This document shows positions 8,551-18,451 of a stretch of 64,000 bases of DNA, in pieces. Under the pieces are notes generated by a model. It had not been told where the DNA came from and ran no database searches. It saw only the letters and a list, made by a program, of their open reading frames with translations. The DNA is from Aquicoccus porphyridii (GTDB lineage Bacteria > Pseudomonadota > Alphaproteobacteria > Rhodobacterales > Rhodobacteraceae). The stretch is from the NCBI RefSeq assembly GCF_008369105.1, contig NZ_VINQ01000002.1, positions 167,298-231,297 on the forward strand, given 5' to 3'. How positions within the stretch are numbered: position 1 is the stretch's first letter; each line of letters begins with the position of its first letter. The translations under genes and the position numbers were made by a program.

Positions 8551-9897
8551 ATGACTAGAACCAATTTCACGCGCCGTGGCGTGCTTAGAACAGGTGCCGT
8601 TGCTGGTGCCGGTGTCGCGCTGCCCACGATCTTCACCGCAAGCTCGGCCGCCGCATATACCAACGAACCCACCGGCGGAACCGTCACGCTGGGCTTCAAC
8701 GTCCCGCAAACCGGCCCCTATGCCGACGAAGGCGCGGACGAGTTGCGCGCCTATGAACTTGCCGTCGAGCATCTCAATGGCGGAGGCGACGGCGGGTTGC
8801 TCAACACGTTCAGTTCCAAGGCCCTCAAGGGCAATGGCATCCTCGGCAAGAAGATCGAGTATGTCACCGGCGACACTCAAACCAAGTCCGACGCCGCCCG
8901 TGCCTCGGCCCGTTCCATGATCGAAAAGGACGGCGCCATCATGATCACCGGCGGCTCGTCCTCGGGCGTCGCCGTGGCGGTGCAGGATCTGTGCCAGTCG
9001 GCAGGCGTGATCTTCATGGCCGGCCTGACCCATTCCAACGACACCACCGGCAAGGACAAGAAGGCCAATGGCTTCCGCCATTTCTTCAACGCCTATATGT
9101 CGGGCGCGGCCCTCGCGCCGGTGCTGGCCGCTCAGTACGGCACCGACCGCAAAGCCTATCACCTGACCGCGGATTACACCTGGGGCTGGACGCAAGAGGA
9201 ATCGATCGTCGCCGCAACCGAGGCGCTGGGTTGGGAAACCGTCAACACCGTGCTGACCCCGCTCGCCGCGACCGACTTCTCATCCTACATCGCCCCGGTG
9301 TTGAACTCCGGTGCCGACGTTCTGGTTCTCAACCACTACGGCGGCAACATGGTCAACTCGCTGACCAATGCGGTTCAATTCGGCCTGCGCGAAAAGATCA
9401 TCAACAACAAGAACTTCGAGATCGTTGTTCCGCTCTATTCGCGCTTGATGGCCCGTGGCGCCGGCGAAAACGTCAAGGGCATCCTTGGCTCGACCAACTG
9501 GCACTGGTCGTTGCAGGATGAAGCCTCCAAGGCCTTCGTGAAATCCTTCGGCACCAAGTACGGCTTCCCGCCCAGCCAGGCAGCACAGACCTGCTATGCC
9601 CAGACGCTGCTCTATGCCGATGCCTGCGAACGGGCCGGCACATTCAACCCCTGTGGTATCGCCGAGGCGCTCGAAGGGTTTGAATTCGACGGTCTGGGCA
9701 ACGGCCCGACGCTCTATCGGGCCGAAGACCACCAATGCTTCAAGGACGTGCTCGTGGTGCGCGGCAAGGAAAACCCGACCAGCGAGTTCGACGTGCTCGA
9801 AGTCGTCGAGGTCACACCTCGCGCGCAGGTCGAATATGCTCACGACCACCCGATGTTCGCGGGTGGTAATCTGGGCAGTTGCAACCCCGGCGCCTGA
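8551..9897 (+). CDS. ABC transporter periplasmic substrate-binding protein (branched-chain amino acid type)
   Basis: A 448-residue Peripla_BP_6-type receptor. The N-terminus TRRGVLRTGAVAGAG followed by a hydrophobic stretch is a Tat-like signal ending near AASSAAAY. The ATG follows a GGGAGGAATTC ribosome site; the longer in-frame start is not credible. It is the first gene of a five-gene uptake operon followed by acetyl-CoA synthetase. Such receptors bind amino acids, amides, urea or short-chain acids; the ligand is not readable from sequence. The acs gene in the operon suggests a substrate that yields acetate or a related acyl group. Confidence 0.88.
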   Translation: MTRTNFTRRGVLRTGAVAGAGVALPTIFTASSAAAYTNEPTGGTVTLGFNVPQTGPYADEGADELRAYELAVEHLNGGGDGGLLNTFSSKALKGNGILGKKIEYVTGDTQTKSDAARASARSMIEKDGAIMITGGSSSGVAVAVQDLCQSAGVIFMAGLTHSNDTTGKDKKANGFRHFFNAYMSGAALAPVLAAQYGTDRKAYHLTADYTWGWTQEESIVAATEALGWETVNTVLTPLAATDFSSYIAPVLNSGADVLVLNHYGGNMVNSLTNAVQFGLREKIINNKNFEIVVPLYSRLMARGAGENVKGILGSTNWHWSLQDEASKAFVKSFGTKYGFPPSQAAQTCYAQTLLYADACERAGTFNPCGIAEALEGFEFDGLGNGPTLYRAEDHQCFKDVLVVRGKENPTSEFDVLEVVEVTPRAQVEYAHDHPMFAGGNLGSCNPGA

Positions 9898-9910
9898 TCC
9901 AAGACATGAT

Positions 9911-9937
9911 TGCGGGGCGATTTCGGGTCGCCCCGCA
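9911..9937 (+). terminator. Stable hairpin between receptor and permease genes
   Basis: A perfect 10-bp stem (TGCGGGGCGA / TCGCCCCGCA) with a 7-nt loop lies 13 nt after the receptor stop. There is no run of T after it, so it is not a classical terminator. Hairpins at this place in binding-protein transporter operons usually protect or partly terminate the upstream message and raise the receptor-to-permease ratio. Confidence 0.6.
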
Positions 9938-9999
9938 TTCCAACCACGGACGGTGCGCGTCGCTCCATGCGCCCGTCCGATCCTGCAAAGGTGGGGAAA

Positions 10000-11031
10000 A
10001 TGGACGCAATAATTCTGCAAATCCTGAACGGGCTTGATAAGGGTTCAGCCTACGCGCTGATCGCGCTGGGGCTGACACTCATTTTCGGCACACTCGGCGT
10101 GGTCAACTTCGCCCATGGCGCCCTTTTCATGATCGGTGCTTTCTGCGCGGTCACCCTGTCACGGATCTTGACCCTGAGCTTCGAAACCGTCGATCCGACA
10201 CAAACCGATTTTCTCGGTCAGCCCCTCAAGGTCAAGACGACCTATATCGAAGCGTGGTTCGGCCCCGAATTCGGCGGGGCGATGATCGACTGGGCCGTGC
10301 CGCTGGCCATTCTCTTTGCCATCCCCATCATGATCGCGGTCGGTTTCATCATGGAACGCGGCCTGATCAAGCATTTCTACAAGCGTCCGCATGCCGATCA
10401 GATCCTCGTGACCTTCGGTCTCGCCATCGTGCTTCAGGAAATCATCAAGGCATTCTACGGTGCCAACCCGATCCCGACCCCGGCCCCGGCCGCCTTCAAG
10501 GGCAGTTTCGATTTTGGCGTGCTTCTGGGGTTTGAAGCGAACGCAATCATCTATCCCTACTGGCGGCTGGTCTATTTCGCCTTTGCCGCGATCATTATCG
10601 GCGGGGTCTTCGCCTTTCTGCAATTCACCACCTTCGGGATGGTGGTCCGCGCCGGCATGGCTGATCGTGAAACCGTCGGCATCCTTGGCATCAATATCGA
10701 CAAACGCTTCACCATCATGTTCGGCCTCGCGGCTGCCGTGGCCGGTCTGGCGGGCGTGATGTATGCCCCGATCAACTCACCCAATTACCACATGGGCATG
10801 GATTTCCTCGTGCTTTCCTTCGTGGTGGTCGTGGTCGGTGGCATGGGCTCGCTGCCCGGCGCGGTTGCCGCGGGCTTCCTGCTCGGCATTCTTGAAAGCT
10901 TCGCCTCGATGAACCAGGTGAAATCGATATTCCCCGGCATCGACCAGATCATCATATATCTCGTTGCCATCATCATTCTGCTCACCCGGCCGAGGGGCCT
11001 GTTGGGCAGAAAAGGCGTGATGGAGGATTAA
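10000..11031 (+). CDS. Branched-chain-type ABC transporter permease (LivH-like)
   Basis: A 343-residue inner-membrane permease with about eight hydrophobic segments. It carries the LivH signature region: GLTLIFGTLGVVNFAHGALFMIGA near the N-terminus in outline, and a GAVAAGFLLGILESF coupling-helix area near the C-terminus. The start at 10000 follows AGGTGGGGAAA; an upstream in-frame start at 9910 would lie inside the hairpin. It pairs with the next permease to form the translocation channel. Four nucleotides separate it from the next gene, so the two are tightly coupled. Confidence 0.88.
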   Translation: MDAIILQILNGLDKGSAYALIALGLTLIFGTLGVVNFAHGALFMIGAFCAVTLSRILTLSFETVDPTQTDFLGQPLKVKTTYIEAWFGPEFGGAMIDWAVPLAILFAIPIMIAVGFIMERGLIKHFYKRPHADQILVTFGLAIVLQEIIKAFYGANPIPTPAPAAFKGSFDFGVLLGFEANAIIYPYWRLVYFAFAAIIIGGVFAFLQFTTFGMVVRAGMADRETVGILGINIDKRFTIMFGLAAAVAGLAGVMYAPINSPNYHMGMDFLVLSFVVVVVGGMGSLPGAVAAGFLLGILESFASMNQVKSIFPGIDQIIIYLVAIIILLTRPRGLLGRKGVMED

Positions 11032-11034
11032 GTC

Positions 11035-12240
11035 ATGCTCGGATTAAACAACAAAGACACCCTGCTGCTCATCATCGTGGCCGCGATCACGCTGCTTGCG
11101 CCCTTCATCCTCAACCCCTTCCCGACGCAAAGCGCCATGGCGCAGTTCAACGCGGGCTATCCCGATCTGATGCAGCGCTTCGTCATCTTCGGGATCTTTG
11201 CCATCGGGTTCAACATCCTGTTCGGTCTGACCGGCTATCTCTCCTTTGGTCATGCGGCCTTTCTCGGGGTCGGGTCTTACTCGGCCGTCTGGATGTTCAA
11301 GCTGCTGTCGATGAACGTGATCCCGGCCATCCTGCTCGCGATGCTCATTTCGGGCCTCTTCGCGGTGCTGATCGGCTTCGTGTCGCTGCGTCGCTCGGGG
11401 ATCTATTTCTCGATCCTGACCCTCGCCTTCGCACAGATGAGCTTCAACCTTGCCTACTCCGTGCTGACCCCCATCACCAACGGCGAAACCGGGCTTCAGC
11501 TCACGTTGAACGACCCGCGCATCCTCGGTCAGGTGACCACCGCCGAAGGCTCGATCCCCGTGACCAGCCTGTTCGGGCTGGAAATGCGCTCGACCTACGA
11601 GATGATCTTCGGACCCTGGTCATTCCAGTTCAATGCCGGGTATTACCTCTGCGCCATCATCATGCTGCTCAGCTTTTACATCGCGATCCGGATCTTCCGG
11701 TCGCCCTTCGGCATGATGCTGCGCGCGATCAAGTCAAACCAGACAAGGATGAGCTATACCGGCCTCAATCCCCGGCCCTACACGCTTGCCGCTTTCGTGA
11801 TTTCGGGCATGTATGCCGGTCTGGCCGGTGGTCTCATGGCCTCGATGGACCCGCTTGCCGGGGCTGAACGAATGCAATGGACGGCAAGCGGAGAGGTGGT
11901 CCTGATGACCATTCTGGGCGGTGCCGGCACGTTGATCGGTCCGATTCTGGGCGCGGGCTTCATCAAGTATTTCGAGAACATCTTCTCGAAAATCAACGAC
12001 AACATCCTGCATAGCTGGTTCGCCTTCATGCCCGACGGGTTCGAAAACGCCCTGGTCGCGATCGTCCATCCGTTTGTCGGCAAGGGCTGGCATCTGACAC
12101 TGGGCATCCTCTTCATGCTCGTCGTGGTGTTCCTGCCCGGCGGCCTTGTCGAAGCTGGTCAGCGGGTCGCCAAACTCTTCCGCCGCCGCAAGTCGGAAAA
12201 GACATCCGACGAATCTGCTCAATCCAAACCAGCCGAATAA
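11035..12240 (+). CDS. Branched-chain-type ABC transporter permease (LivM-like)
   Basis: A 401-residue permease with about ten membrane helices. It shows the LivM pattern [20 protein letters not shown] near residues 60-80 and a [14 protein letters not shown] segment before the last helices. The C-terminal 30 residues are basic and polar, as expected for a cytoplasmic tail. It is the second half of the channel with the preceding LivH-like permease. It starts 3 nt after that gene and is followed by the LivG-like ATPase after 12 nt. Confidence 0.88.
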   Translation: MLGLNNKDTLLLIIVAAITLLAPFILNPFPTQSAMAQFNAGYPDLMQRFVIFGIFAIGFNILFGLTGYLSFGHAAFLGVGSYSAVWMFKLLSMNVIPAILLAMLISGLFAVLIGFVSLRRSGIYFSILTLAFAQMSFNLAYSVLTPITNGETGLQLTLNDPRILGQVTTAEGSIPVTSLFGLEMRSTYEMIFGPWSFQFNAGYYLCAIIMLLSFYIAIRIFRSPFGMMLRAIKSNQTRMSYTGLNPRPYTLAAFVISGMYAGLAGGLMASMDPLAGAERMQWTASGEVVLMTILGGAGTLIGPILGAGFIKYFENIFSKINDNILHSWFAFMPDGFENALVAIVHPFVGKGWHLTLGILFMLVVVFLPGGLVEAGQRVAKLFRRRKSEKTSDESAQSKPAE

Positions 12241-12252
12241 GGAGACGTTCCA

Positions 12253-13008
12253 ATGGGCATTCTCGAAGTCAAGAACGTCAACAAGCGCTTCGGCGGGCTA
12301 CAGGCTCTGGGCGATGTGAACCTGTCGATCCGGGAAAACAGCTGCCACGCGATCATCGGGCCCAACGGGGCGGGAAAATCCACGCTTCTGAACTGCCTCG
12401 TCGGCAAGTTGATCCCCGATACCGGTTCCGTCCTGTTCGATGGTCAGTCCGTGCTGGGGCGCACCCCCTACGAGATCAACCAGATGGGCATCTCCCGCGT
12501 GTTCCAGACCCCGGAAATCTTCGGTGATCTCTCGGTGCTGGAAAACATGATGATCCCGATCTTCGCCAGTCGCGACGGTTCCTTCCGAATGCATGCCATC
12601 GAAAACATGCACAACGAAAAGGCCGTCGTCGAACGCGCGAAACAGGTGCTCGACGAGATGAACATGCTCGACAAGCAGCATATGCACGCGGCCTCCATGT
12701 CGCGCGGCGACAAGAGACGGCTGGAAATCGGTATGTGCCTCAGTCAGAATCCCCGCCTCCTGCTGCTTGATGAACCGACCGCAGGTATGGCGCGGGCCGA
12801 CACCAACAACACGATCGACCTGCTGAAACAGATCAAGGACGAACGTGACATCACCATCGCGATCATCGAACATGACATGCATGTGGTCTTTTCGCTCGCC
12901 GAACGGATCACCGTTCTGGCGCAGGGCACACCATTGGTCGAAGACGATCCCGAAAACATCAAGGGCCATCCCAAGGTGCGCGAAGCGTATCTTGGCGAAG
13001 CCGCTTAA
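12253..13008 (+). CDS. ABC transporter ATP-binding protein (LivG-like)
   Basis: A 251-residue ATPase with Walker A GPNGAGKST near residue 37, a degenerate signature (MSRGDKRRLEIG) and Walker B LLLLDEPTAGM. The signature SRGDK in place of the usual SGGQ or SYGQQ is unusual but occurs in branched-chain-type subfamilies. The ribosome site GGAGACG precedes the ATG. It powers transport together with the LivF-like ATPase encoded next. Confidence 0.88.
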   Translation: MGILEVKNVNKRFGGLQALGDVNLSIRENSCHAIIGPNGAGKSTLLNCLVGKLIPDTGSVLFDGQSVLGRTPYEINQMGISRVFQTPEIFGDLSVLENMMIPIFASRDGSFRMHAIENMHNEKAVVERAKQVLDEMNMLDKQHMHAASMSRGDKRRLEIGMCLSQNPRLLLLDEPTAGMARADTNNTIDLLKQIKDERDITIAIIEHDMHVVFSLAERITVLAQGTPLVEDDPENIKGHPKVREAYLGEAA

Positions 13009-13024
13009 GCGAGGGGACGAAGAC

Positions 13025-13780
13025 ATGAACGTCAAACCCGACTTTTCCAAGGGCCGCAACCTTGCCGAAACCGCCCCGGCCTTCCTGTCGGTCTGGGACA
13101 TGCACTCCTACTACGGCGAGAGCTATATCGTGCAGGGCATTTCCTTCAACGTCCACGAGGGCGAAATCCTTGCCCTTCTGGGCCGCAACGGCGCAGGCAA
13201 GACGACGACGCTCCGCTCGATCGCACGGGTGAGCAGCCCGCAGGTAACGCATGGCGAAATCTGGCTCGATCACCAGCCATTGCACAACATGTCAAGCTAT
13301 CAGGCCGCACAGGCCGGCATCGGCCTGGTGCCCGAAGACCGCCGTATCATCTCGGGCCTCACGGTCGAGGAAAACCTGCAACTCGCACAGATCGCACCGC
13401 CGATCGGCTGGTCACTCGACCGTCTTTACGAATTGTTCCCGCGGCTGGCCGAACGGCGCAAGCAGGACGGCGTGACGCTTTCGGGGGGCGAACAGCAAAT
13501 GCTGGCCGTGGCCCGGGCGCTGGCCCGCGACATCAAGGTGCTCTTGCTTGACGAACCCTATGAGGGTCTCGCCCCGGTCATCGTGGACGAAATCGAGAAA
13601 ACCTTGCGTATCATCAAGGAGCAGGGCATCACCACGGTGATCGTCGAACAGAACGCCGTGCGCGCGCTGGAACTGGCCGACCGCGCGGTGATTCTCGACA
13701 CCGGGTCCATCGTTTTCGACGCCTCCGCAAGCGAAGTGCTTGAAAATGAGAGCCTGCGGACCGAGTATCTGGCCATCTGA
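13025..13780 (+). CDS. ABC transporter ATP-binding protein (LivF-like)
   Basis: A 251-residue ATPase with Walker [10 protein letters not shown], signature LSGGEQQM and Walker [13 protein letters not shown], ending in a typical LivF C-terminus. The 25-residue N-terminal extension before the fold ([16 protein letters not shown]) is longer than in standard LivF. The start at 13025 follows a GAGGGGACGAAG ribosome region; the longer open frame would overlap the previous gene by 160 nt and is rejected. It completes the transporter. Confidence 0.88.
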   Translation: MNVKPDFSKGRNLAETAPAFLSVWDMHSYYGESYIVQGISFNVHEGEILALLGRNGAGKTTTLRSIARVSSPQVTHGEIWLDHQPLHNMSSYQAAQAGIGLVPEDRRIISGLTVEENLQLAQIAPPIGWSLDRLYELFPRLAERRKQDGVTLSGGEQQMLAVARALARDIKVLLLDEPYEGLAPVIVDEIEKTLRIIKEQGITTVIVEQNAVRALELADRAVILDTGSIVFDASASEVLENESLRTEYLAI

Positions 13781-13788
13781 GCCTGAAC

Positions 13789-13820
13789 GCCCGCCTTTCG
13801 ATCCATTTGCGAAGGCGGGC
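13789..13820 (+). terminator. Hairpin between livF-like gene and acsA
   Basis: A 9-bp stem (GCCCGCCTT / AAGGCGGGC) begins 8 nt after the transporter stop and ends 38 nt before acsA. It has no following T run. It could be partial attenuation or message processing that separates transporter from acs expression levels. Confidence 0.45.
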
Positions 13821-13857
13821 AGAAATCCATATCGAAGACCAGACAACAAGGCCCGTC

Positions 13858-15801
13858 ATGACCGAGATCAAGACCTATCCGCCCGCCCCCGACTTCGTGA
13901 AGAATGCGCATATCGACGCGGCGACATACCAATCCATGTATGAGGCGTCGATCAACGACCCCGAAGGTTTCTGGTCGCAGCAGGCCGAGCGCCTGACCTG
14001 GGACAAGGCGCCGACGAAGATCAAGAATACCACCTTCTCCCACCCCGACGTCTCGATCAAATGGTTCGAAGACGGCGAATTGAACGTCGCCGCCAACTGC
14101 GTGGACCGCCATCTTGCCACACGCCCCGATCAGACCGCGATCATCTGGGAAAGTGACGACCCGTCGGTTTCCAGGCATATCACCTATCTCGAACTCAGCG
14201 AGCAGGTGAACAAGCTGGCCAATGTCTACAAATCACTCGGCATCGGCAAAGGCGACCGAATCGTCCTTTACATGCCGATGATTCCCGAAGCCGCCTATGC
14301 CATGCTCGCCTGTGCCCGCATCGGGGCTGTGCACTCCATCGTCTTCGCCGGCTTCAGCCCCGAGGCGCTGGCCGCCCGGGTCGGCGGCTGCGAGGCATCG
14401 CTCATCGTGACAGCGGATGAAGCACCGCGCGGCGGGCGCAGTACACCCCTCAAGACCAATGTCGACAAGGCGCTCGCCATCTGTGGCGACGTCAAGACAC
14501 TCGTGGTGGAACGCACCGGCGCCGATGTGAACATGGTCGAAGGACGCGATCATGCCTATCATACCCTCATGGCCCATGCCTCGACCGACTGCCCGGCCGA
14601 ACCGATGAATGCCGAAGATCCGCTCTTCATCCTCTACACCTCCGGCTCCACCGGCGCGCCCAAGGGTGTGCTGCACAGTTCGGGCGGCTACCTGCTCTGG
14701 GCGGCGATGACCCATGAGATCGTGTTCGACTATCACGAAGGCGATATCTTCTGGTGCACCGCCGATGTGGGCTGGGTCACGGGTCACAGCTACATCATCT
14801 ATGGCCCGCTCGCCAACGGCGCCACCACGCTCATGTTCGAAGGCGTGCCGACATGGCCGGATGTGGGCCGGTTCTGGGCGGTCTGCGAAAAGCACAAGGT
14901 CAACCAGTTCTATACCGCCCCCACCGCCATTCGTGCGCTCATGGCGCATGGCAAGGAACCGGTCGAGAAGCATGACCTTTCCTCGCTCAAGGTGCTGGGC
15001 ACCGTGGGTGAACCGATCAACCCCGAAGCGTGGAACTGGTATAACGAGACTGTCGGCAAGGGCACCCGCCCCATCGTCGATACATGGTGGCAGACCGAAA
15101 CCGGCGGGCACCTTCTCACGCCGATTCCCGGCGCGATCCCGACCAAACCGGGCTCGGCCACGCTGCCCTTCTTCGGTGTCCAGCCGGTGATCCTCGACCC
15201 GGCCACCGGCGAGGAAGTCACCACCACCGAGGCAGAGGGCGTGCTGTGCATGAAAGACAGCTGGCCCGGCCAGATGCGCAGCGTCTATGGCGATCACGAC
15301 CGCTTCGTGAAAACCTATTTCTCGGACTACAAGGGCTATTACTTCTCAGGTGATGGCTGCCGCCGCGATGCCGATGGCTATTACTGGATCACCGGCCGCG
15401 TTGATGACGTGATCAATGTCTCGGGCCACCGCATGGGCACCGCCGAGGTCGAATCCGCCCTCGTCGCCCACCCCGCCGTGTCCGAGGCCGCGGTTGTCGG
15501 TTTTCCCCACGATATCAAGGGGCAAGGCATCTATTGCTACGTCACCCTGATGGACGGTGAGGAATATACCGACGAGCTGCGCAAGGAGTTGCGCGACTGG
15601 GTGCGCAAGGAGATCGGCCCCATCGCTTCGCCCGATCACATCCAATGGGCGCCGGGACTGCCGAAAACCCGCTCGGGCAAGATCATGCGCCGCATCCTGC
15701 GCAAGATCGCCGAGAACGACTACGGCGCGCTTGGCGATACATCGACGCTTGCCGATCCCTCCGTGGTCGAGGATCTGATCGACAACCGGATGAACAAGTA
15801 G
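13858..15801 (+). CDS. acsA: Acetyl-CoA synthetase (AMP-forming)
   Basis: A 647-residue enzyme of the ANL family, the usual Acs length. It shows the P-loop [11 protein letters not shown], the WWQTETGG substrate and ATP segment, the hinge/A8 region [11 protein letters not shown], and the C-terminal [11 protein letters not shown] whose lysine is the catalytic and acetylation-regulated residue in Acs. It activates acetate to acetyl-CoA through acetyl-AMP. The ATG at 13858 gives the standard N-terminus; the earlier in-frame start is less likely. It is the last gene of the ABC operon controlled from the ScfR-side promoter. Propionate use is possible; the Trp of WWQTE favours acetate. Confidence 0.93.
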   Translation: MTEIKTYPPAPDFVKNAHIDAATYQSMYEASINDPEGFWSQQAERLTWDKAPTKIKNTTFSHPDVSIKWFEDGELNVAANCVDRHLATRPDQTAIIWESDDPSVSRHITYLELSEQVNKLANVYKSLGIGKGDRIVLYMPMIPEAAYAMLACARIGAVHSIVFAGFSPEALAARVGGCEASLIVTADEAPRGGRSTPLKTNVDKALAICGDVKTLVVERTGADVNMVEGRDHAYHTLMAHASTDCPAEPMNAEDPLFILYTSGSTGAPKGVLHSSGGYLLWAAMTHEIVFDYHEGDIFWCTADVGWVTGHSYIIYGPLANGATTLMFEGVPTWPDVGRFWAVCEKHKVNQFYTAPTAIRALMAHGKEPVEKHDLSSLKVLGTVGEPINPEAWNWYNETVGKGTRPIVDTWWQTETGGHLLTPIPGAIPTKPGSATLPFFGVQPVILDPATGEEVTTTEAEGVLCMKDSWPGQMRSVYGDHDRFVKTYFSDYKGYYFSGDGCRRDADGYYWITGRVDDVINVSGHRMGTAEVESALVAHPAVSEAAVVGFPHDIKGQGIYCYVTLMDGEEYTDELRKELRDWVRKEIGPIASPDHIQWAPGLPKTRSGKIMRRILRKIAENDYGALGDTSTLADPSVVEDLIDNRMNK

Positions 15802-15826
15802 GCGATTGCGCAGGCCCAAATAGGTT

Positions 15827-15849
15827 CCCCTGCCCCGCGCGGGCAGGGG
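15827..15849 (+). terminator. GC-rich hairpin downstream of acsA
   Basis: CCCCTGCCC and GGGCAGGGG form a perfect 9-bp stem with a CGCGC loop, 25 nt after the acsA stop. No T run follows, so it is a weak or Rho-assisted end of the operon, or a message-stabilising 3' stem. Confidence 0.45.
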
Positions 15850-15977
15850 CCACCCTGACCGGCAATCTTCCGCCGACTGCAACCGCGCACCACGGGCGAC
15901 CCTGTCCTTTGCCGACACATGGCATAAGGTGGCGGCAACGGCGGCGCTACAATGCCGCCAGACAATCGGAGGTTTCC

Positions 15978-16259
15978 ATGAACAAGACCATTCTCACGCT
16001 CGCCCTCGTCAGCAGCATGACGCTTTCGGCCTGCATGCAGATGAGCGAATCGGACCGCCGCGATATCGGTGGCGCCACGGTCGGTGGCGCGATCGGGCTC
16101 ATCACCGCCAAGGCGCTTGGCGCGAATAACAACTGGACCATCCTGTCCACGCTGGCCGGTTCCGCCGCCGGTGTCATGGTGGCCCGCAATCAGGCCACCG
16201 GCGAATGCGCCTATTCCAACGGCGACGGCACCTATCGCACAGGGCCTTGCCCGACCTGA
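15978..16259 (+). CDS. Small glycine-zipper lipoprotein
   Basis: A 93-residue lipoprotein. The signal has a lipobox around residue 18 (SMTLSAC). The mature part has a glycine-rich hydrophobic stretch (GGATVGGAIGLITAKALG and GSAAGVMVA) typical of glycine-zipper outer-membrane lipoproteins, and two cysteines near the C-terminus (GECAYS, GPCPT). The chosen ATG follows GGAGG; the longer open frame reaching back into acsA is a shadow. A strong intrinsic terminator follows 30 nt downstream. Function is unknown. Confidence 0.82.
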   Translation: MNKTILTLALVSSMTLSACMQMSESDRRDIGGATVGGAIGLITAKALGANNNWTILSTLAGSAAGVMVARNQATGECAYSNGDGTYRTGPCPT

Positions 16260-16288
16260 TCCGTCAATATTTCTTCGGATTTGAAACA

Positions 16289-16325
16289 TACCACGCGGTT
16301 GTCTTAACCGCGTGGTAACTTTTTT
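16289..16325 (+). terminator. Intrinsic terminator after the small lipoprotein gene
   Basis: A perfect 12-bp inverted repeat (TACCACGCGGTT / AACCGCGTGGTA) with loop GTCTT is followed by ACTTTTTT. This is a textbook Rho-independent terminator on the plus strand, 30 nt after the lipoprotein stop. Confidence 0.93.
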
Positions 16326-16373
16326 CGGCCACCTTCAACCTCGGTGGGGGCTCCCTTTGAGAGGAGCCGCAAA

Positions 16374-16709
16374 ATGTCTCCGATTGATCTGCTTGGAAAC
16401 GGCAACGGCGCCCGCGCGCCCTCCATTCAACACCCGACCGTCGGCGCGCGCCCGGGCACGGCAAAAGCCGCCGCCATGCAGCCTTCCACCACCACTCACC
16501 CCGGTGCACCGGTCGAGACGACGCAGGCCGTTCTCCAACCCGGGGCTGCCACCAAACCCGCGATGAACCCCGGTCCTCGTCCCTCCTCCCGGGCAGGCAA
16601 GGCCGATTTCCCCGTGCCACCCATGACCGCGGTTCTGCTGCACGAGTTGCGCCTGCAAAAGGAACTCGCCGACGTTCAGGCCAGGAAGGACGCGCAACCC
16701 GGCACCTGA
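16374..16709 (+). CDS. Hypothetical Pro/Ala/Thr-rich protein
   Basis: A 111-residue protein. The first 75 residues are low in complexity and rich in Pro, Ala, Thr and Gly; the last 35 form a charged helix-like segment (MTAVLLHELRLQKELADVQAR). There is no signal peptide or membrane segment. The ATG follows GAGGAG with good spacing. It lies alone between a terminator and a convergent AMP-ligase gene. I do not recognise a family; the weak complexity leaves some doubt that it is coding. Confidence 0.5.
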   Translation: MSPIDLLGNGNGARAPSIQHPTVGARPGTAKAAAMQPSTTTHPGAPVETTQAVLQPGAATKPAMNPGPRPSSRAGKADFPVPPMTAVLLHELRLQKELADVQARKDAQPGT

Positions 16710-16811
16710 TCGCCGCAGTATTGCGCCGCCCATCCCCCGCACAATGACCCCGCGATTGCCACCCCAACGCCCTCTACCGATCCGGTCACGAGGACCGTTT
16801 TTCCGTTCAAG

Positions 16812-18338
16812 TCAAATATCTAGCACCTCCTTCAGGCGCTCTCGCAACTCGATCTTGAGGACCTTGCCGTAATTGTTCTTGGGGAGTTCCGGCACCACGA
16901 AATAATCCTTCGGCCGCTTGAATCGCGCGATATTGTCAAGGCAATGCGCATCCAGCGCCCCCTGATCGAGTGCCACGCCGTCGCGCATCACCACAAAGGC
17001 CACCACATCCTCGCCCCACTCGGGGTGCGGGCGACCCACGACACCCGCCTCCTGCACATCGGGATGGGTCAGCAACACCTCTTCCACCTCGCGCGGATAG
17101 ATGTTCGTGCCGCCCGAAATGATCATGTCCTTCGAGCGGTCATGCATCGTGATATAGCCATCCGCATCCATCACGCCCACATCCCCCGTCATCAGCCAGC
17201 CATTCACCAGCGTCCTGGCCGTCGCCGCGTCGTTCTGCCAATAACCCGGCATCACCGTATCGCCCCGCACCATGATCTCGCCCGCTTCCCCATGTGGCAG
17301 CACCTGCCCATCGGCATCACCGATCCGCACCTCCACCACCGATTGCGCCCGACCGACCGAGGCCAGCCGCGCGCGCCAACGCGGATGCGTCCGGTCGCTC
17401 ACCTCGTCGCGCGACAGGGCCGAGATCGCCATCGGGCATTCCCCCTGCCCGTATATCTGCACGAAGATCGGCCCGAAATGGTCGACGGCCTCGACGATAT
17501 CCGCCACATACATCGGCCCGCCGCCATAGACGATCGTGCGCAGCCCCTCACCCGCCTCGCCCGCAGCCTTCGCCGCCTGTGTCATTCGTTTGACCATAGT
17601 GGGCGCGGCGAACATGTGCACCCGTCCATGGTGGCGGGCGAGGTCGAAAATCTCGGCCTCGTCGAACCCGCCCGACGGTGGGCAGACATGGCGCGCGCCC
17701 ACCATCACGTGCATGATGTTGTAAATCCCCGCCCCATGGCTCAGCGGTGCAGCGTAAAGCGCGGCATCCTCCGGGTGGACCTGATCCACATCAACGAAAT
17801 AGCACAGCGCCATCTCGCGCAGCATCCGGTGGGTGATCATCACCCCCTTGGGCCGCCCCGTCGTCCCCGAGGTGTAAAACAGCCAGGCAAGATCATCCGC
17901 CCCGCGCTCCGCCGCGCGCGCCACCGGCGCACATTCCGCAACCTCGGCATAACCCCGCCCCGTCACGTCAACGATCCGCGCCGTCACACCGGCCTCCGCC
18001 AATGCCTCCGACAGACCCGGCGAGGCAAAGACCATGCCCGCACCGGCATTGTCGATGATCCACGCCGCCTCGCGCCCATGCAGCTTGGCATTGATCGGCA
18101 CCGCCACCGCGCCCGCCATCCAGATGCCGTATTGCACGATCAGGTAATCCGGCAGGTTCTTCATGAAAATCGCCACCCGGCCCCCCGGCCCGATACCTTG
18201 CACAGAAAGCCACGCCGCAACCCGCGCCGCCCGGTCACGAAACCCGGCGTAATCCGCCACCACCTCACGCCCGAGGAAAAGCGCAGGCGCCTCTCCGCGC
18301 ACCTGCGCAATCCGGTCCAGATAGATCGCGATATTCAT
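16812..18338 (-). CDS. Acyl-CoA synthetase, ANL superfamily
   Basis: A 508-residue AMP-forming ligase with P-loop FYTSGTTGRPKGV, A5 region YGQGECPM, the motif TGDVGVMDADGY with hinge DRSKDMIISGG, and a C-terminal catalytic lysine in NNYGKVLK. These match the fatty-acid, malonate and aryl-CoA ligase branch. The exact acid cannot be deduced. The ATG at 18338 has a GGAGAGGGGAG ribosome region; the 9-residue longer form is less likely. It stands alone, facing a degraded PAS-LuxR remnant across a 113-nt gap, which may be a lost regulator. Confidence 0.85.
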   Translation of the reverse strand: MNIAIYLDRIAQVRGEAPALFLGREVVADYAGFRDRAARVAAWLSVQGIGPGGRVAIFMKNLPDYLIVQYGIWMAGAVAVPINAKLHGREAAWIIDNAGAGMVFASPGLSEALAEAGVTARIVDVTGRGYAEVAECAPVARAAERGADDLAWLFYTSGTTGRPKGVMITHRMLREMALCYFVDVDQVHPEDAALYAAPLSHGAGIYNIMHVMVGARHVCPPSGGFDEAEIFDLARHHGRVHMFAAPTMVKRMTQAAKAAGEAGEGLRTIVYGGGPMYVADIVEAVDHFGPIFVQIYGQGECPMAISALSRDEVSDRTHPRWRARLASVGRAQSVVEVRIGDADGQVLPHGEAGEIMVRGDTVMPGYWQNDAATARTLVNGWLMTGDVGVMDADGYITMHDRSKDMIISGGTNIYPREVEEVLLTHPDVQEAGVVGRPHPEWGEDVVAFVVMRDGVALDQGALDAHCLDNIARFKRPKDYFVVPELPKNNYGKVLKIELRERLKEVLDI

Positions 18339-18451
18339 TCCTGCACTCCCCTCTCCATCCTGCACATATCAAACCACCGCACCCCACCACCTGCAATCGC
18401 GTAAAACCACGTGCCCTTGGCAAGGCCCTGAAAAAGCGTCAATACGACGCC

